Of a DNA stretch of 15,570 bases, positions 7,327-15,267 are shown piece after piece. Source of the stretch: CAZJQD01 sp964548165 [NCBI: uncultured bacterium] (GTDB taxonomy: Bacteria; UBA8481); NCBI GenBank assembly GCA_964548165.1, contig CAZJQD010000067.1, positions 1 to 15,570 on the forward strand. The letters are read 5' to 3'. The number at the start of each line of letters is the position of its first letter. Position 1 is the stretch's first letter. The notes beneath the pieces were generated by a model, which made no database searches, was not told the origin of the DNA, and was given only the letters and a program-made list of their open reading frames with translations. Position numbers and translations under genes: made by a program.

Positions 7327-10300
7327 CCATCGACGTCCACGCGCTCGAACACCGTGTCATCCGCGCCTCGGCCGGTACCGGCAAGACCTTCGCGCTCAGC
7401 ACGCGCTACATCAAGCTCCTCTCTGCCGGCGCCGACCCGCGCGAGATCCTGGCGACGACGTTCACCCGGAAAGCGGCGGGAGAGATCCTGGAGCGCATCC
7501 TGCGGCGGCTCGCAGACGCCACAGCGTCCGAGCTCGAAGCCGCAACGCTGGCCGCGGAGATCCGCGAGCCGGAGCTCGACGTCCAGAGGGCCCGCGCACT
7601 CCTGAAGCGGCTCGCCGTGAACCTGCACCGCGTCGCCGTGGGCACGCTTGACAGCTTCTTCCACGGGATCGCCGGGACGCTGCGGAGTGAACTCGAACTG
7701 CCGGCGGAAGCGGCCCTGATGGGGGCCGAGTCACCGGGCATCCAGGTCGCCATGGCCGAGGCGATTCGCACGCTGCTCCAGCGCCACGACCGGGCCGAGC
7801 TTGCCCCCCTGCTGCGAGACCTCGGACGCGGTTCGCCGACGGGGGCCGTTGCCGGGCGCCTGATCGGGATCCTGGCGAAGCACTACGACCTCTACCACGA
7901 GAGCGCGGCCTCCGCGTGGGGGCCCATGCACGCGGAGCAACCGCTCGACGGCGATTGGCCCGCGGCGCTCTCTCGGCTCGAGGAGCTCCAGGGGCAATTG
8001 CACGCCAAGAGCCGGGACAAGTGGGCCACCTGGATCGCCGACCTCCGGGAAGGCAATTGGATCCAGGCGTCGTCGCACGACATCCTGGCCAAGGTCGAGG
8101 AGGCCGAGACGTTCTCCGGCGCCTCGCTCACGCCCGAGGTGAAGGACGCGGTCCGGATGGCGGGGCGGCGGATCGCCGGGCGCGTCCGCGCCATCTATGC
8201 CGCCGAGATGCGGGCCATGCACGCGCTCCTGTCGCTCCTGGACGCGGTCTACACCGAGGCGCGCCGGGCGAAGCGAACGCTCCTCTACAGCGACGTCCCG
8301 TTCGCGCTCGGCCGCCTCCTCGCTGGCCAGGACGAGGCGAGCTCGTTCAGCCGCGACCGGCTCTACTGGCGCCTCGACGGTCACTACCGCCACCTGCTCC
8401 TCGACGAGTTCCAGGACACCGCGCGCGGGCAGTGGGAGATCCTGCGCCCGATCGCCCAGGAGATCGCGTCGCACGCAATCGGCGCGCACGCCGAGCAGAC
8501 CTTCTTCTGCGTCGGCGACGAGAAGCAGGCCATCTACGGATGGCGCGGCGGGTGCGCGGCCATCTTCGGCCACCTCGAGGACGAGCTCCCGCTCAATAAG
8601 GACGCGTTCCAGCCCCTGGACCGCAGTTACCGTTCCTCGAAGGTCATCCTCGACACCGTCAACACGATCTTCGAAGGGCTCGGCGCGAACGCCGCTCTCC
8701 AGAAACCGATCGTGGCCGAGGAGGCGCGCGACTGGGCCGACCGATTCCGCACCCACGAGACGGCGTATCCCAAGCAGCCGGGCTTTGTCCGCCTGGTGAG
8801 CGCTCCCACGGACGCTGACGACGAGTCCGGCGGCGACGGCGAGGCGGGAGACTCCAGTTCCAGCGATGATGCGTCGAGCCTGCGCCTGGCAGGACCCGTG
8901 CGCGCCGCCGCCGCGCTCGCCGAGAGCGTCCTCAAGGAAGCGCCAGGTCGGTCGATCGGAATCCTCTTTCGGTCCAATGGCCCCATCGGCGGGCTCGTCG
9001 CGCACTTTCGCCGCAAGGCCATCCCAGTCAGCGGCGAGGGCGGACAGCCCATGACCGATGATCCCGCGGTCACGGCGATCCTGGCCGCCCTGGACCTGGC
9101 CCAGCATCCGGGGGATACCATCGCCTGCGCCGAGCTCGCGCGGACGGCGCTGGGAGCGCACCTCGGGCTTGAACCCGGCGCAGGCCCCGGCGGGCGGCAA
9201 CTCGTGGGCACGCGCATTCGCGCCGTGCTAGCCGACCAGGGCCCGGCAAGAGTGATCGCGGAGTGGGCGCGCATCGTGGCCGTCGACGCCGATGCGCGCG
9301 GCGCGGCACGCCTTGGGCAGGCCGTGCGGCTTGCGGCTTCGGTCGCGGAAGTCCTGACGCCAGGGGAACTGGCCGCCCACGTCCGCGCCGCCCTCGTCGA
9401 AGATCCCTCGGCGGCCCGGCTCCGCGTGATGACCATCCACGCGGCCAAGGGCCTGGAGTTCGACGTCGTCATCCTGCCGGAACTCCACAAGCCGATCGGT
9501 TACGTTCACAACGACGCGCTCTGCACGTCGCGCCCGAGCCCGACCGCGGCGCCCGATGGGATCTTCCCGGCCGGGAACAAGGAGATCAGGGCGCTGGTGC
9601 CGGAGATGGCCGCCGCCTACGACCGCGAAACGCGCCGGATCGTCCAGGACGACCTCTGCACGTTCTACGTGGCGCTCACGCGAGCGCGCTACGCGTTGCA
9701 CCTGATCATCCCCGCCCTGAAGAAGAACAAGGATGGCTCACCCGCGGCACGACACTTCACAACCCCGTGCTTCTCGGCACTCCTCCGGCAGGCGCTGAGC
9801 GGCGTGAAGGAGCGGGAATCCGAGAAGGGAGGGGAATGCCTCTACGAGGCCGGCGATCCCGCGTGGCACGTGAAGGCAAAGCCCGTGGAACCGGAGCCGC
9901 CGCCGGCCGTGGATGTCGTCTTGAAGTTCGACCGCGCGGTCGGAGCGCCGCGCCGTGGCTGGCAGACGGTCTCCCCCTCGTCGCTGGAAGGGAGCGGGCG
10001 GGTAGCGGCGAGCGTCCTCCTGGATCTCGAGCGCGCCCCTGGCCGCCAGCGCGGTTCGCTCATCCACGCCTGGTTCGCGCTCGTCGGCGATACCGCGGAT
10101 CCTCCGTCGGCGGACACCCTGGGGACCGCGGCGATGCAGGCGGAACCCGGCGCGCCCGCGCGACTCGTGTCGGGACTACAGGCCGAGTTCCTGCGGCTTT
10201 TGGAAGAGCGCGTGGTGCGCGAGGAGTTGTCGGGGCCGAAACTGTCATCCGGGGAGGAGTGCGAGACCTGGATCGAGCGGCCCTTCGCGTTGCGCGTCGA

Positions 10301-10562
10301 CGGCGGCAAGCTCCTGCAGGGACGATTCGACCGCGCCTTCGTCGTCCGCAGGAACAGCAAGCCCGTGCGCGCCGTCATACTCGACTTCAAGACCGATGAG
10401 GTCCGCGACGAGTCGGGACTGGCCGCCCGGATCGCGGAGTACAGCCCCCAGATGCACGCCTACCGCGAAGCGGCCGCCGGGATCCTGAAATTGCCCCTGG
10501 AATCCGTCAGCGCCCGCCTGCTCTTTCTGAGCGGAAGACCCCAAGCCGTCCGCATGGATTAG
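7323..10562 (+). CDS. addA: AddA/RecB-like UvrD-family helicase-nuclease
   Basis: A 1079-residue superfamily 1 helicase fused to a nuclease; the motor subunit of the AddAB complex. Walker A is ASAGTGKT (15-22) and motif Ia TTFTRKAA. Walker B is LLLDEFQDT with D361/E362; motif III is GDEKQAIYGWRGG from G398; then come motif IV (YRSSK), motif V MTIHAAKGLEFD from M703 and motif VI YVALTRAR from Y782. The C-terminal nuclease has H915 in SLIHAW, D1003 in GRFDRAF, and D1021 and K1023 in ILDFKTDE, so it looks active. Both subunits then carry a nuclease site, which is the hallmark of AddAB rather than RecBCD. An acidic Ser/Asp/Gly-rich insert lies at 496-519. The ATG overlaps the addB stop (ATGA) with GGAGG four bases upstream, which suggests translational coupling and equal subunit supply. 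It is somewhat shorter than the usual AddA of about 1150-1250 residues. Confidence 0.92.
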   Translation: MTIDVHALEHRVIRASAGTGKTFALSTRYIKLLSAGADPREILATTFTRKAAGEILERILRRLADATASELEAATLAAEIREPELDVQRARALLKRLAVNLHRVAVGTLDSFFHGIAGTLRSELELPAEAALMGAESPGIQVAMAEAIRTLLQRHDRAELAPLLRDLGRGSPTGAVAGRLIGILAKHYDLYHESAASAWGPMHAEQPLDGDWPAALSRLEELQGQLHAKSRDKWATWIADLREGNWIQASSHDILAKVEEAETFSGASLTPEVKDAVRMAGRRIAGRVRAIYAAEMRAMHALLSLLDAVYTEARRAKRTLLYSDVPFALGRLLAGQDEASSFSRDRLYWRLDGHYRHLLLDEFQDTARGQWEILRPIAQEIASHAIGAHAEQTFFCVGDEKQAIYGWRGGCAAIFGHLEDELPLNKDAFQPLDRSYRSSKVILDTVNTIFEGLGANAALQKPIVAEEARDWADRFRTHETAYPKQPGFVRLVSAPTDADDESGGDGEAGDSSSSDDASSLRLAGPVRAAAALAESVLKEAPGRSIGILFRSNGPIGGLVAHFRRKAIPVSGEGGQPMTDDPAVTAILAALDLAQHPGDTIACAELARTALGAHLGLEPGAGPGGRQLVGTRIRAVLADQGPARVIAEWARIVAVDADARGAARLGQAVRLAASVAEVLTPGELAAHVRAALVEDPSAARLRVMTIHAAKGLEFDVVILPELHKPIGYVHNDALCTSRPSPTAAPDGIFPAGNKEIRALVPEMAAAYDRETRRIVQDDLCTFYVALTRARYALHLIIPALKKNKDGSPAARHFTTPCFSALLRQALSGVKERESEKGGECLYEAGDPAWHVKAKPVEPEPPPAVDVVLKFDRAVGAPRRGWQTVSPSSLEGSGRVAASVLLDLERAPGRQRGSLIHAWFALVGDTADPPSADTLGTAAMQAEPGAPARLVSGLQAEFLRLLEERVVREELSGPKLSSGEECETWIERPFALRVDGGKLLQGRFDRAFVVRRNSKPVRAVILDFKTDEVRDESGLAARIAEYSPQMHAYREAAAGILKLPLESVSARLLFLSGRPQAVRMD

Positions 10563-10836
10563 CGAGGGATATTTAATGAATTCGCACCACAGAGAACACA
10601 GAGGCCACGGAGGAAGGCAAATGAGAAGAACCCTGAATTAGGAAAAGCACCTCTCCTTGATACACAGTTTGCAGATCGAACGACGGGATGAATCGGCATC
10701 CTCGTGAAGGTATGGCCCCATTGGCTTTCTCCGTGTCCTCTGTGCTCTCTGTGGTGGAAAATTGCGAATGATTCGCGTCAGCTCAGTCCAGGCGTGATTT
10801 TCACCGCTGCGGATGAATCGGGTCAGAGGCAATTTG
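10563..10836. other. convergent intergenic region between addA and sufT
   Basis: Both flanking operons end here. The 274 bp are visibly more A+T-rich than the genes. Apart from the inverted repeat listed separately, I see a 13-bp dyad GCGAATGATTCGC at 10764-10776 just outside the right arm, and the word ATTCGC also just outside the left arm. There is no GC stem followed by a T run on either strand, so no classical intrinsic terminator. No convincing gene is present. Confidence 0.7.
10585..10756. repeat. long imperfect inverted repeat, ACCACAGAG-type arms
   Basis: The left arm (10585-10614, beginning CACCACAGAGAACACAGAGG) and the right arm (10727-10756, ending TGTGCTCTCTGTGGTG) are reverse complements at 27 of 30 positions. 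Similarity trails on for several bases inward (AGGCAAATG against AGCCAATG). The arms enclose 112 bp with no gene. Related CACAGAG-rich repeats are, from memory, common between genes in several uncultivated and soil phyla. This copy could be a small non-autonomous mobile or dispersed element. In RNA it could also fold into a long stem that separates the two converging transcripts. Both roles are inference. Confidence 0.8.
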
Positions 10837-11214
10837 TCAGAGCATGTTGAGGGCGAGCTTGGCGCCTTCGCTCATCTTCGACGGATCCCAGGCCGGTTCC
10901 CAGACGATATTGACCTCGGCCTCGGTCACGCCGGGGACCGACTCGGTCTTACGCTTGACGGAGAGCGGCAGGGACTGGGCCTCGGGACAGTTCGGCGAAG
11001 TCAGCGTCATGGTGACCTTCGCCCTGCCGCCCGGCTCCACGTCGACGCCGTAGATGAGCCCGAGGTCGTAGATGTTGACGGGGATCTCGGGATCGAAGAT
11101 CGACATCAGGGTCTGGACGATCTGCTGTTTCACGGTCGCGGCGTCGATCGTCTCCGGCGGCGCCTGCCACTCCGCGCCCGCCGTTCCGCCTTCCTTGTTT
11201 GCCTCGTCACTCAT
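10837..11214 (-). CDS. sufT: SUF-associated DUF59 (MIP18-type) Fe-S assembly factor
   Basis: A 125-residue protein. After a polar tail of about 22 residues the DUF59 domain follows: an alpha helix, then DPEIPVNIYDLGLIY (41-55, with conserved D41, P42 and E43), strands around 64-74, and TSPNCPEAQSLP (73-84) with the single conserved C76. The WEPAWDPSKMSEGAK segment (106-119) is typical of the SUF-associated subfamily. Members are known to help mature or deliver Fe-S clusters (SufT in Gram-positives, MIP18/CIAO2B in eukaryotes). It is the last gene of the suf operon, 65 bp after sufU, with GAGG eight bases before its ATG. A hairpin lies in the gap ahead of it. Confidence 0.9.
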   Translation of the reverse strand: MSDEANKEGGTAGAEWQAPPETIDAATVKQQIVQTLMSIFDPEIPVNIYDLGLIYGVDVEPGGRAKVTMTLTSPNCPEAQSLPLSVKRKTESVPGVTEAEVNIVWEPAWDPSKMSEGAKLALNML

Positions 11215-11244
11215 CGATCGATCCTCAGCTTTCTCACTTCATCG

Positions 11245-11263
11245 AGCGCCGGAGCCCGGCGCT
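11245..11263 (-). other. 8-bp perfect GC hairpin between sufU and sufT
   Basis: AGCGCCGG and CCGGCGCT are exact reverse complements around a 3-nt loop. The hairpin lies in the 65-bp gap, 16 bp after the sufU stop and about 30 bp before the sufT start. On the transcribed strand no T run follows, so it is not a standard terminator. It could slow exonucleases or partly attenuate sufT; that role is inferred. Confidence 0.6.
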
Positions 11264-11279
11264 TCCGAGCCCCGCCGCC

Positions 11280-11744
11280 TCACTCCGTCGTGATCTCGGT
11301 CGCGCCGCCGATCAAGGCCTGCTTCAGGGCGCGCCAGGCGAGCGTCGCGCACTTGATCCGCGAGGGAAACTCGCAGACCTGCGCGAAGACGGCGAGCTTG
11401 CCCATCGGCTCCGCATCGAACGGCTCGTTGGGCGGCCGCGTCAGCATCGCGTGAAACTTCTCGTAGAGAAACTCCGCCTGCTCCACGGGCATGCCCTTCA
11501 CGGTCGTCGTCATGATGGAGGCCGAGGCGCGGGAGATCGCGCAACCGTCGCCCTGGAAACCGATATCCTGGATGATGCCGTTCTCGACGCGGGCGTGGAG
11601 CGTGATGTGGTCGCCGCAGAGGGGATTATGGCCCGCGATGGTCCGGTTGGCGCCCTCCGGCACGCGAAAGTTCTTCGGGCTCTTGTGGTGAGACAGGATC
11701 GTCTCCTGGTAGAGCGCCCGCAGGTCGTCGCCGTTCGTCGTCAC
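11280..11744 (-). CDS. sufU: SufU zinc-dependent sulfur-transfer protein
   Basis: A 154-residue IscU-fold protein that takes persulfide sulfur from SufS and passes it to the SufBCD scaffold. The zinc ligands of the SufU family are visible: C43 and D45 in NPLCGDH, C68 in GDGCAISRAS and C132 in RIKCATLAW. Compared with IscU there is the extra segment between the second and third cysteines that marks SufU (residues about 84-128). A further cysteine, C124, lies just before the last ligand. The start is GTG at 11744 overlapping the sufS stop (GTGA), preceded by a very strong AGGAGGT, so the desulfurase and its partner are translationally coupled. A much longer open frame upstream is only shadow frame of sufS and is not part of the gene. 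Confidence 0.95.
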   Translation of the reverse strand: MTTNGDDLRALYQETILSHHKSPKNFRVPEGANRTIAGHNPLCGDHITLHARVENGIIQDIGFQGDGCAISRASASIMTTTVKGMPVEQAEFLYEKFHAMLTRPPNEPFDAEPMGKLAVFAQVCEFPSRIKCATLAWRALKQALIGGATEITTE

Positions 11745-12976
11745 CGGAACACCTCCTGCACCTTCCGAATCCCCGCCGCGAGAACGTCGACCTCTTCCAC
11801 CGTATTGTAGACCGAGAAGGACGCGCGCGCGGTGGCCGGGATCCCGAACCTCGTCATCACCGGCTGGGTGCAGTGGTGGCCGGTGCGGATGGCGATGCCG
11901 TGCTGGTCCAGGACGGTGCCGATGTCGTGCGGGTGAATGCCCTCGAGCGTGAACGAGACCACGGCCGCTTTCCGCGCCGCGGTGCCGACGAACGTCAGCC
12001 CCGGGATCGCGCCGAGTACGGCCGTCGCGTGTTCGAGGAGCTGGTGCTCGTGCTGGGCGATCGATTCCAGGCCCAGTGCGGTCACATACTCCATGGCCTC
12101 GCCGAGCCCGATGGCGCCGGCGATATGGGGCGTGCCGGCCTCGAACTTGAACGGCGTCTCCTGGAACGTGGTTTTCTCGAAGGAGACGGACTTGATCATG
12201 TCGCCCCCGCCCTGCCAGGGCGGCATGGCGTCGAGGAGCTCGCCGCGGCCCCACAGGACGCCGATCCCGGTGGGGCCGAAGAGCTTGTGGCCGGAGAGGG
12301 TGTAGAAGTCGCAGCCGATCTCCTGCACGTCGACGGCGATGTGCGAGACGGCCTGGGCCCCATCGACGAGAACCACGGCTCCGACCGCCTTGGCTGCCGC
12401 GACGAGTTCCTTCACGGGATTGATGGTCCCGAGGGAGTTCGAGACCTGGACGATCGAGACGAGCCTGGTCCGCGGCGAGAGGAGCTTCTCGAACTCGTCC
12501 ACCATGAGCTCGCCCCGATCGTTGATGGGGGCGACCTTGAGGACGATGCCAAGGCGATCGCGGAGCATCTGCCACGGAACGATGTTGGCGTGGTGCTCCA
12601 TCGTGGAGATGAGAACCTCGTCGCCTGCCTTCAGGTTCGCGACGCCCCAGGTGTTGGCCACGAGGTTGATGGCCTCGGTCGCGCCCCGGACGAAGATGAC
12701 CTCGCGCTCGGTCGCCGCATGCAGGAACCGCTTAGCCTGGCCGCGCGCCTTCTCGTACGCAAACGTGGCCTGCTCCGAGAGCGTATGGACACCGCGGTGG
12801 ATGTTGGCGTTCGTGGTCTGGTAGTACTTCGAGAGGGCGTAGAGGACGCGGAGCGGCTTCTGGGTGGTCGCGGCGTTATCGAGGTAGACAAGCGGCCGAC
12901 CGTGAACGGTCTGCTCCAGGATGGGAAAATCCGCGCGGAGGCGGTGCACGTCGAAGGGCGCGCGGGAGGCGAACAT
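11741..12976 (-). CDS. sufS: SufS cysteine desulfurase (class II, PLP-dependent)
   Basis: It removes sulfur from L-cysteine as an enzyme persulfide for Fe-S cluster assembly. Read from ATG at 12976 it has 411 residues, close to E. coli SufS (406). Signatures: YLDNAATTQKP (31-41), the STMEHHAN segment (124-131), VDGAQAVSH (204-212), TLSGHKLFGP with the PLP-binding lysine K231, and RTGHHC with catalytic C369. R385 in ATARASF fits the substrate-binding arginine. Two in-frame ATGs further upstream (12997, 13018) add up to 14 residues, but these are encoded by the intergenic repeat, so I prefer 12976, which places FDVHRLRADFPIL where the family begins. No strong ribosome site precedes any of the three ATGs. 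Confidence 0.95.
   Translation of the reverse strand: MFASRAPFDVHRLRADFPILEQTVHGRPLVYLDNAATTQKPLRVLYALSKYYQTTNANIHRGVHTLSEQATFAYEKARGQAKRFLHAATEREVIFVRGATEAINLVANTWGVANLKAGDEVLISTMEHHANIVPWQMLRDRLGIVLKVAPINDRGELMVDEFEKLLSPRTRLVSIVQVSNSLGTINPVKELVAAAKAVGAVVLVDGAQAVSHIAVDVQEIGCDFYTLSGHKLFGPTGIGVLWGRGELLDAMPPWQGGGDMIKSVSFEKTTFQETPFKFEAGTPHIAGAIGLGEAMEYVTALGLESIAQHEHQLLEHATAVLGAIPGLTFVGTAARKAAVVSFTLEGIHPHDIGTVLDQHGIAIRTGHHCTQPVMTRFGIPATARASFSVYNTVEEVDVLAAGIRKVQEVFR
11751..11757 (-). promoter_or_regulatory. strong Shine-Dalgarno AGGAGGT of sufU
   Basis: AGGAGGT on the minus strand, inside the 3' end of sufS, lies six bases before GTG at 11744. It fixes the sufU start and is the strongest ribosome site seen in the suf operon. 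Confidence 0.85.
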
Positions 12977-12988
12977 GACGGAAGGACT

Positions 12989-13099
12989 ATTTTCCATGTT
13001 CCATTGCCCATCGATCATTGGTCATTTTCCATGCACCACTGCGGCGTGGTGGTTCCCATGCAAATGACCCATGGAAAATGACATCTGGAAAATGATCAG
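12989..13099. repeat. TTTTCCAT/ATGGAAAA repeat filling the sufD-sufS gap
   Basis: The gap between sufD and sufS is built of copies of one short word in both orientations: TTTTCCATGTTCCATT from 12991, TCATTTTCCATG to 13033, then CATGGAAAATGAC (13070-13082) and CTGGAAAATGATC (13085-13097). GTCATTTTCCATG (13021-13033) and 13070-13082 form an exact 13-bp inverted repeat. A second 6-bp stem, CACCAC with GTGGTG (13034-13051), sits inside it, so the segment could fold into a branched hairpin or cruciform. The sufD stop codon lies in the outermost copy. The same word fills the sufB-sufC gap. Confidence 0.8.
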
Positions 13100-14457
13100 T
13101 TCGCGGTGCGGCGATCGCGGAGGCGACGCCTGAGGACCGTGTCGAGCTGGCCGACCACGGGCTCGCAACCGATCCGGTCGAGGACATCGTGGGCAAAGCC
13201 GTACGTCAGCAGGTCGATGGCCGCGGGGCGATCGATGCCGCGGGACTGGAGGTAAAAGACCTGGTCCTCGTCGAGCTGGCCGATCGTGGCGCCATGCGTG
13301 CACTTCACGTCGTCGGCGAAGATCTCGAGCTGGGGCTTGGTGTCGACGCGGGCGTCGTCCGAGAGGAGGAGGTTGCGATTGGTCTGCTTGGAATCGGTCT
13401 TCTGCGCGTCCCTTCGGACGAAGATCTTGCCATTGAAGACGGCGCGCGCCTTGCCGTCGAGGATGCCCTTGTAGAGCTCGTGGCTGTCGCAGTGCGGGTT
13501 GGCGTGATCGATGGCGGTGTGGTTGTCCACGTGCTGGCCGTCGGTGGCCAGGTAGAGCCCGTTGACGGTGGCGACGATGCCGGAGCCTCCGAGGAGCGCG
13601 TGCGTGTTGTTCCGGACGAACTTCGCTCCGACGACCAGGGAGTGGGTCTCGAAGCGCGAGTCGCGGCCGAGCACGGACTGGGAGTAGCCGACGTGATACG
13701 CGGTCTCCTCGTCCTTCTGCACGCGGTAATGATCGCAGGTGCCGCCATCACCGACGACGATCTCGCTGACCGCGTTGGCGAAGGTCGCGGCCGCGGGGGT
13801 CCCGAGGCCGACGTAGCGCTCGACGATCGTGGCCTTCGCCCCGGCCTCGACGACGACGAGCGTGCGGGGATGCGTGACGCGGCCGGAGGGTCGCGAGGTG
13901 GCGACGTGGACGACCGTGATCGGCCCGGGAGAAACAACGCCCCGGGGCACGTGCACGAAGGCTCCGTCCTGGAGGAGCGCGGTATTGAGAAGGGCCGGGC
14001 CCAGCTTCTCGGTCGCGTGAGCGCCGAGATGCTCCTCGATGAGGACCGTCGCCGGGTCCTTCGCGCTGACGAGCGCGGCGATGGAGCCGAGGGTGACGCC
14101 CGAGGCCTTCGCGCCCTGCAGGCAGGGGGCGATCGTCGAGAGGTCGGGGGCGAAGTGGCCGTCGACGAAGACGAGGACGCTCCATCCCTCCGGGTGATCG
14201 AAGTTCCAGTACGCCACGTCGCTCGCGGCGATGCCGTTCTTCACGTAGCCGTAGACGGGCTTGTAGGGAAGCGCGGCGACAGGCGCCAGGTCCGTGTACT
14301 TCCACTCCTCGTCGGCCGGCGTCGGGATGCCGACGCCCCCGAAGAGTTCGAGCGCGGCGGCGCGGCGGCGACGAACGGCCTCGGGAAGCGCCTTGGCGGC
14401 GTCCGAGTTGGCCTGCATCTCCTTCCAGGCCTCGATGAAGGGCTCGCGGGTCGGCAT
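13096..14457 (-). CDS. sufD: SufD, Fe-S scaffold subunit of SufBCD
   Basis: A 453-residue scaffold protein, close to the 423-residue E. coli SufD. The N-terminal helical part holds EEWKYTDL (50-57), a SufD/SufB family mark; the middle is the right-handed beta-helix core (about 160-390). DVKCTHGATIGQLDED (383-398) carries H388, the position expected to match the functionally important H360 of E. coli SufD at the SufB interface. The C-terminal helical domain (400-445, FYLQSRGID onward) matches the family. It lies 5 bp after sufC with only a weak, distant ribosome site (GGGAG), so translation is probably coupled to sufC. The stop codon falls inside the intergenic repeat. SufD forms the SufB-SufC2-SufD complex with its operon neighbours. 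Confidence 0.96.
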   Translation of the reverse strand: MPTREPFIEAWKEMQANSDAAKALPEAVRRRRAAALELFGGVGIPTPADEEWKYTDLAPVAALPYKPVYGYVKNGIAASDVAYWNFDHPEGWSVLVFVDGHFAPDLSTIAPCLQGAKASGVTLGSIAALVSAKDPATVLIEEHLGAHATEKLGPALLNTALLQDGAFVHVPRGVVSPGPITVVHVATSRPSGRVTHPRTLVVVEAGAKATIVERYVGLGTPAAATFANAVSEIVVGDGGTCDHYRVQKDEETAYHVGYSQSVLGRDSRFETHSLVVGAKFVRNNTHALLGGSGIVATVNGLYLATDGQHVDNHTAIDHANPHCDSHELYKGILDGKARAVFNGKIFVRRDAQKTDSKQTNRNLLLSDDARVDTKPQLEIFADDVKCTHGATIGQLDEDQVFYLQSRGIDRPAAIDLLTYGFAHDVLDRIGCEPVVGQLDTVLRRRLRDRRTAN

Positions 14458-14462
14458 GGTCG

Positions 14463-15245
14463 TCAGCGCGCTCCCGCCGCGGCGCCCGTCGCGACGGCGC
14501 CGTATTCTTCCTTGATGCAGTCGTAACCCATCTCTTCGAGCTTGAGGGCCAGGGACTTGTCGCCGGTGAGGACGATGCGGCCCTGGAGCATGACGTGAAC
14601 GAAGTCGGGGACGATGTAGTTGAGAAGCCGCTGGTAGTGGGTGACCACCACGAAGGCGTTGTCCTTGCGGCGGAGCTGGTTGACGCCCGCGGCGACGATC
14701 TGGAGCGCGTCGATGTCGAGCCCCGAGTCGGTCTCGTCAAGGACGGCCAGCTTCGGGTCCATCACGGCCATCTGGAGGATCTCGTTACGCTTCTTCTCGC
14801 CGCCCGAGAAGCCCTCGTTGACGGAGCGATTCAGGAACGACGTGTCCATCTCGACGATCTTGAGCTTCTCCTTGAGAAGAGCGAGAAACTCCATCGGGTC
14901 GAGCTCTTCCTCGCCCCGGGCCTTGCGGATCTCGTTGTAGCCCGCGCGCAGGAAGTAGGCGTTCGAGACGCCCGGGATCTCGATCGGGTACTGGAACGCA
15001 AGGAAGACCCCGGCCTTCGCGCGGTCCTCGGGGTCCATGTCGAGGAGATCCTGGCCGGCAAAGTCGACCGAGCCGCCGGTCACGTCGTAGGCGGGGTGGC
15101 CGGCCAGGACGGAGGCGAACGTGGACTTGCCGGATCCGTTCGGCCCCATGATCGCGTGGATCTCGCCGGGGTTAACCGCGAGGTTGATGCCCTTGAGGAT
15201 CTCGTTGCCCTCGACCGTCGCGTGCAGATCCGTCACTTTCAACAT
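14463..15245 (-). CDS. sufC: SufC, ABC ATPase of the SufBCD scaffold
   Basis: A 260-residue soluble ABC-type ATPase that drives shape changes in the SufB-SufD scaffold; it is not a transporter. Walker A is GPNGSGKST (34-42), the Q-loop is FQYP with Q85, the signature FSGGE (146-150), Walker B and the catalytic region [13 protein letters not shown] (167-179) with E171, and the switch histidine H203 in VVTHYQ. The ETDSGLD text after Walker B is characteristic of SufC. The C-terminus has an Ala/Gly-rich tail of about ten residues. The ATG at 15245 has GAGAGG eight bases upstream. It is separated from sufB by a 76-bp gap that holds a short repeat. Confidence 0.97.
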   Translation of the reverse strand: MLKVTDLHATVEGNEILKGINLAVNPGEIHAIMGPNGSGKSTFASVLAGHPAYDVTGGSVDFAGQDLLDMDPEDRAKAGVFLAFQYPIEIPGVSNAYFLRAGYNEIRKARGEEELDPMEFLALLKEKLKIVEMDTSFLNRSVNEGFSGGEKKRNEILQMAVMDPKLAVLDETDSGLDIDALQIVAAGVNQLRRKDNAFVVVTHYQRLLNYIVPDFVHVMLQGRIVLTGDKSLALKLEEMGYDCIKEEYGAVATGAAAGAR

Positions 15246-15267
15246 TGTCCCGACCTCTCAGAGCTAG

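Noticed and set aside
7731-9200. 489-residue minus-strand open frame opposite addA
   Set aside because: It lies wholly inside addA across helicase motifs; no recognisable domain, shadow-type composition.
10638-10832. 64-residue minus-strand frame in the convergent gap
   Set aside because: Part of it is a translation of the inverted-repeat right arm; no ribosome site or family resemblance.
11745-12575. Upstream extension of the sufU frame
   Set aside because: It overlaps sufS out of frame; the GTG at 11744 with AGGAGGT and the family length fix the true start.
11873-13081. 402-residue plus-strand open frame opposite sufS
   Set aside because: It is the mirror of a well-supported PLP enzyme, rich in D, E, G and R as expected for a shadow frame.
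10585-13099. Could the short repeats be a CRISPR array?
   Set aside because: The copies are inverted or irregularly spaced and imperfect, lack regular spacers of equal length, and no cas gene is present.
13189-14526. 445-residue plus-strand open frame opposite sufD
   Set aside because: It is antisense to a clear sufD; low-complexity composition and no domain.
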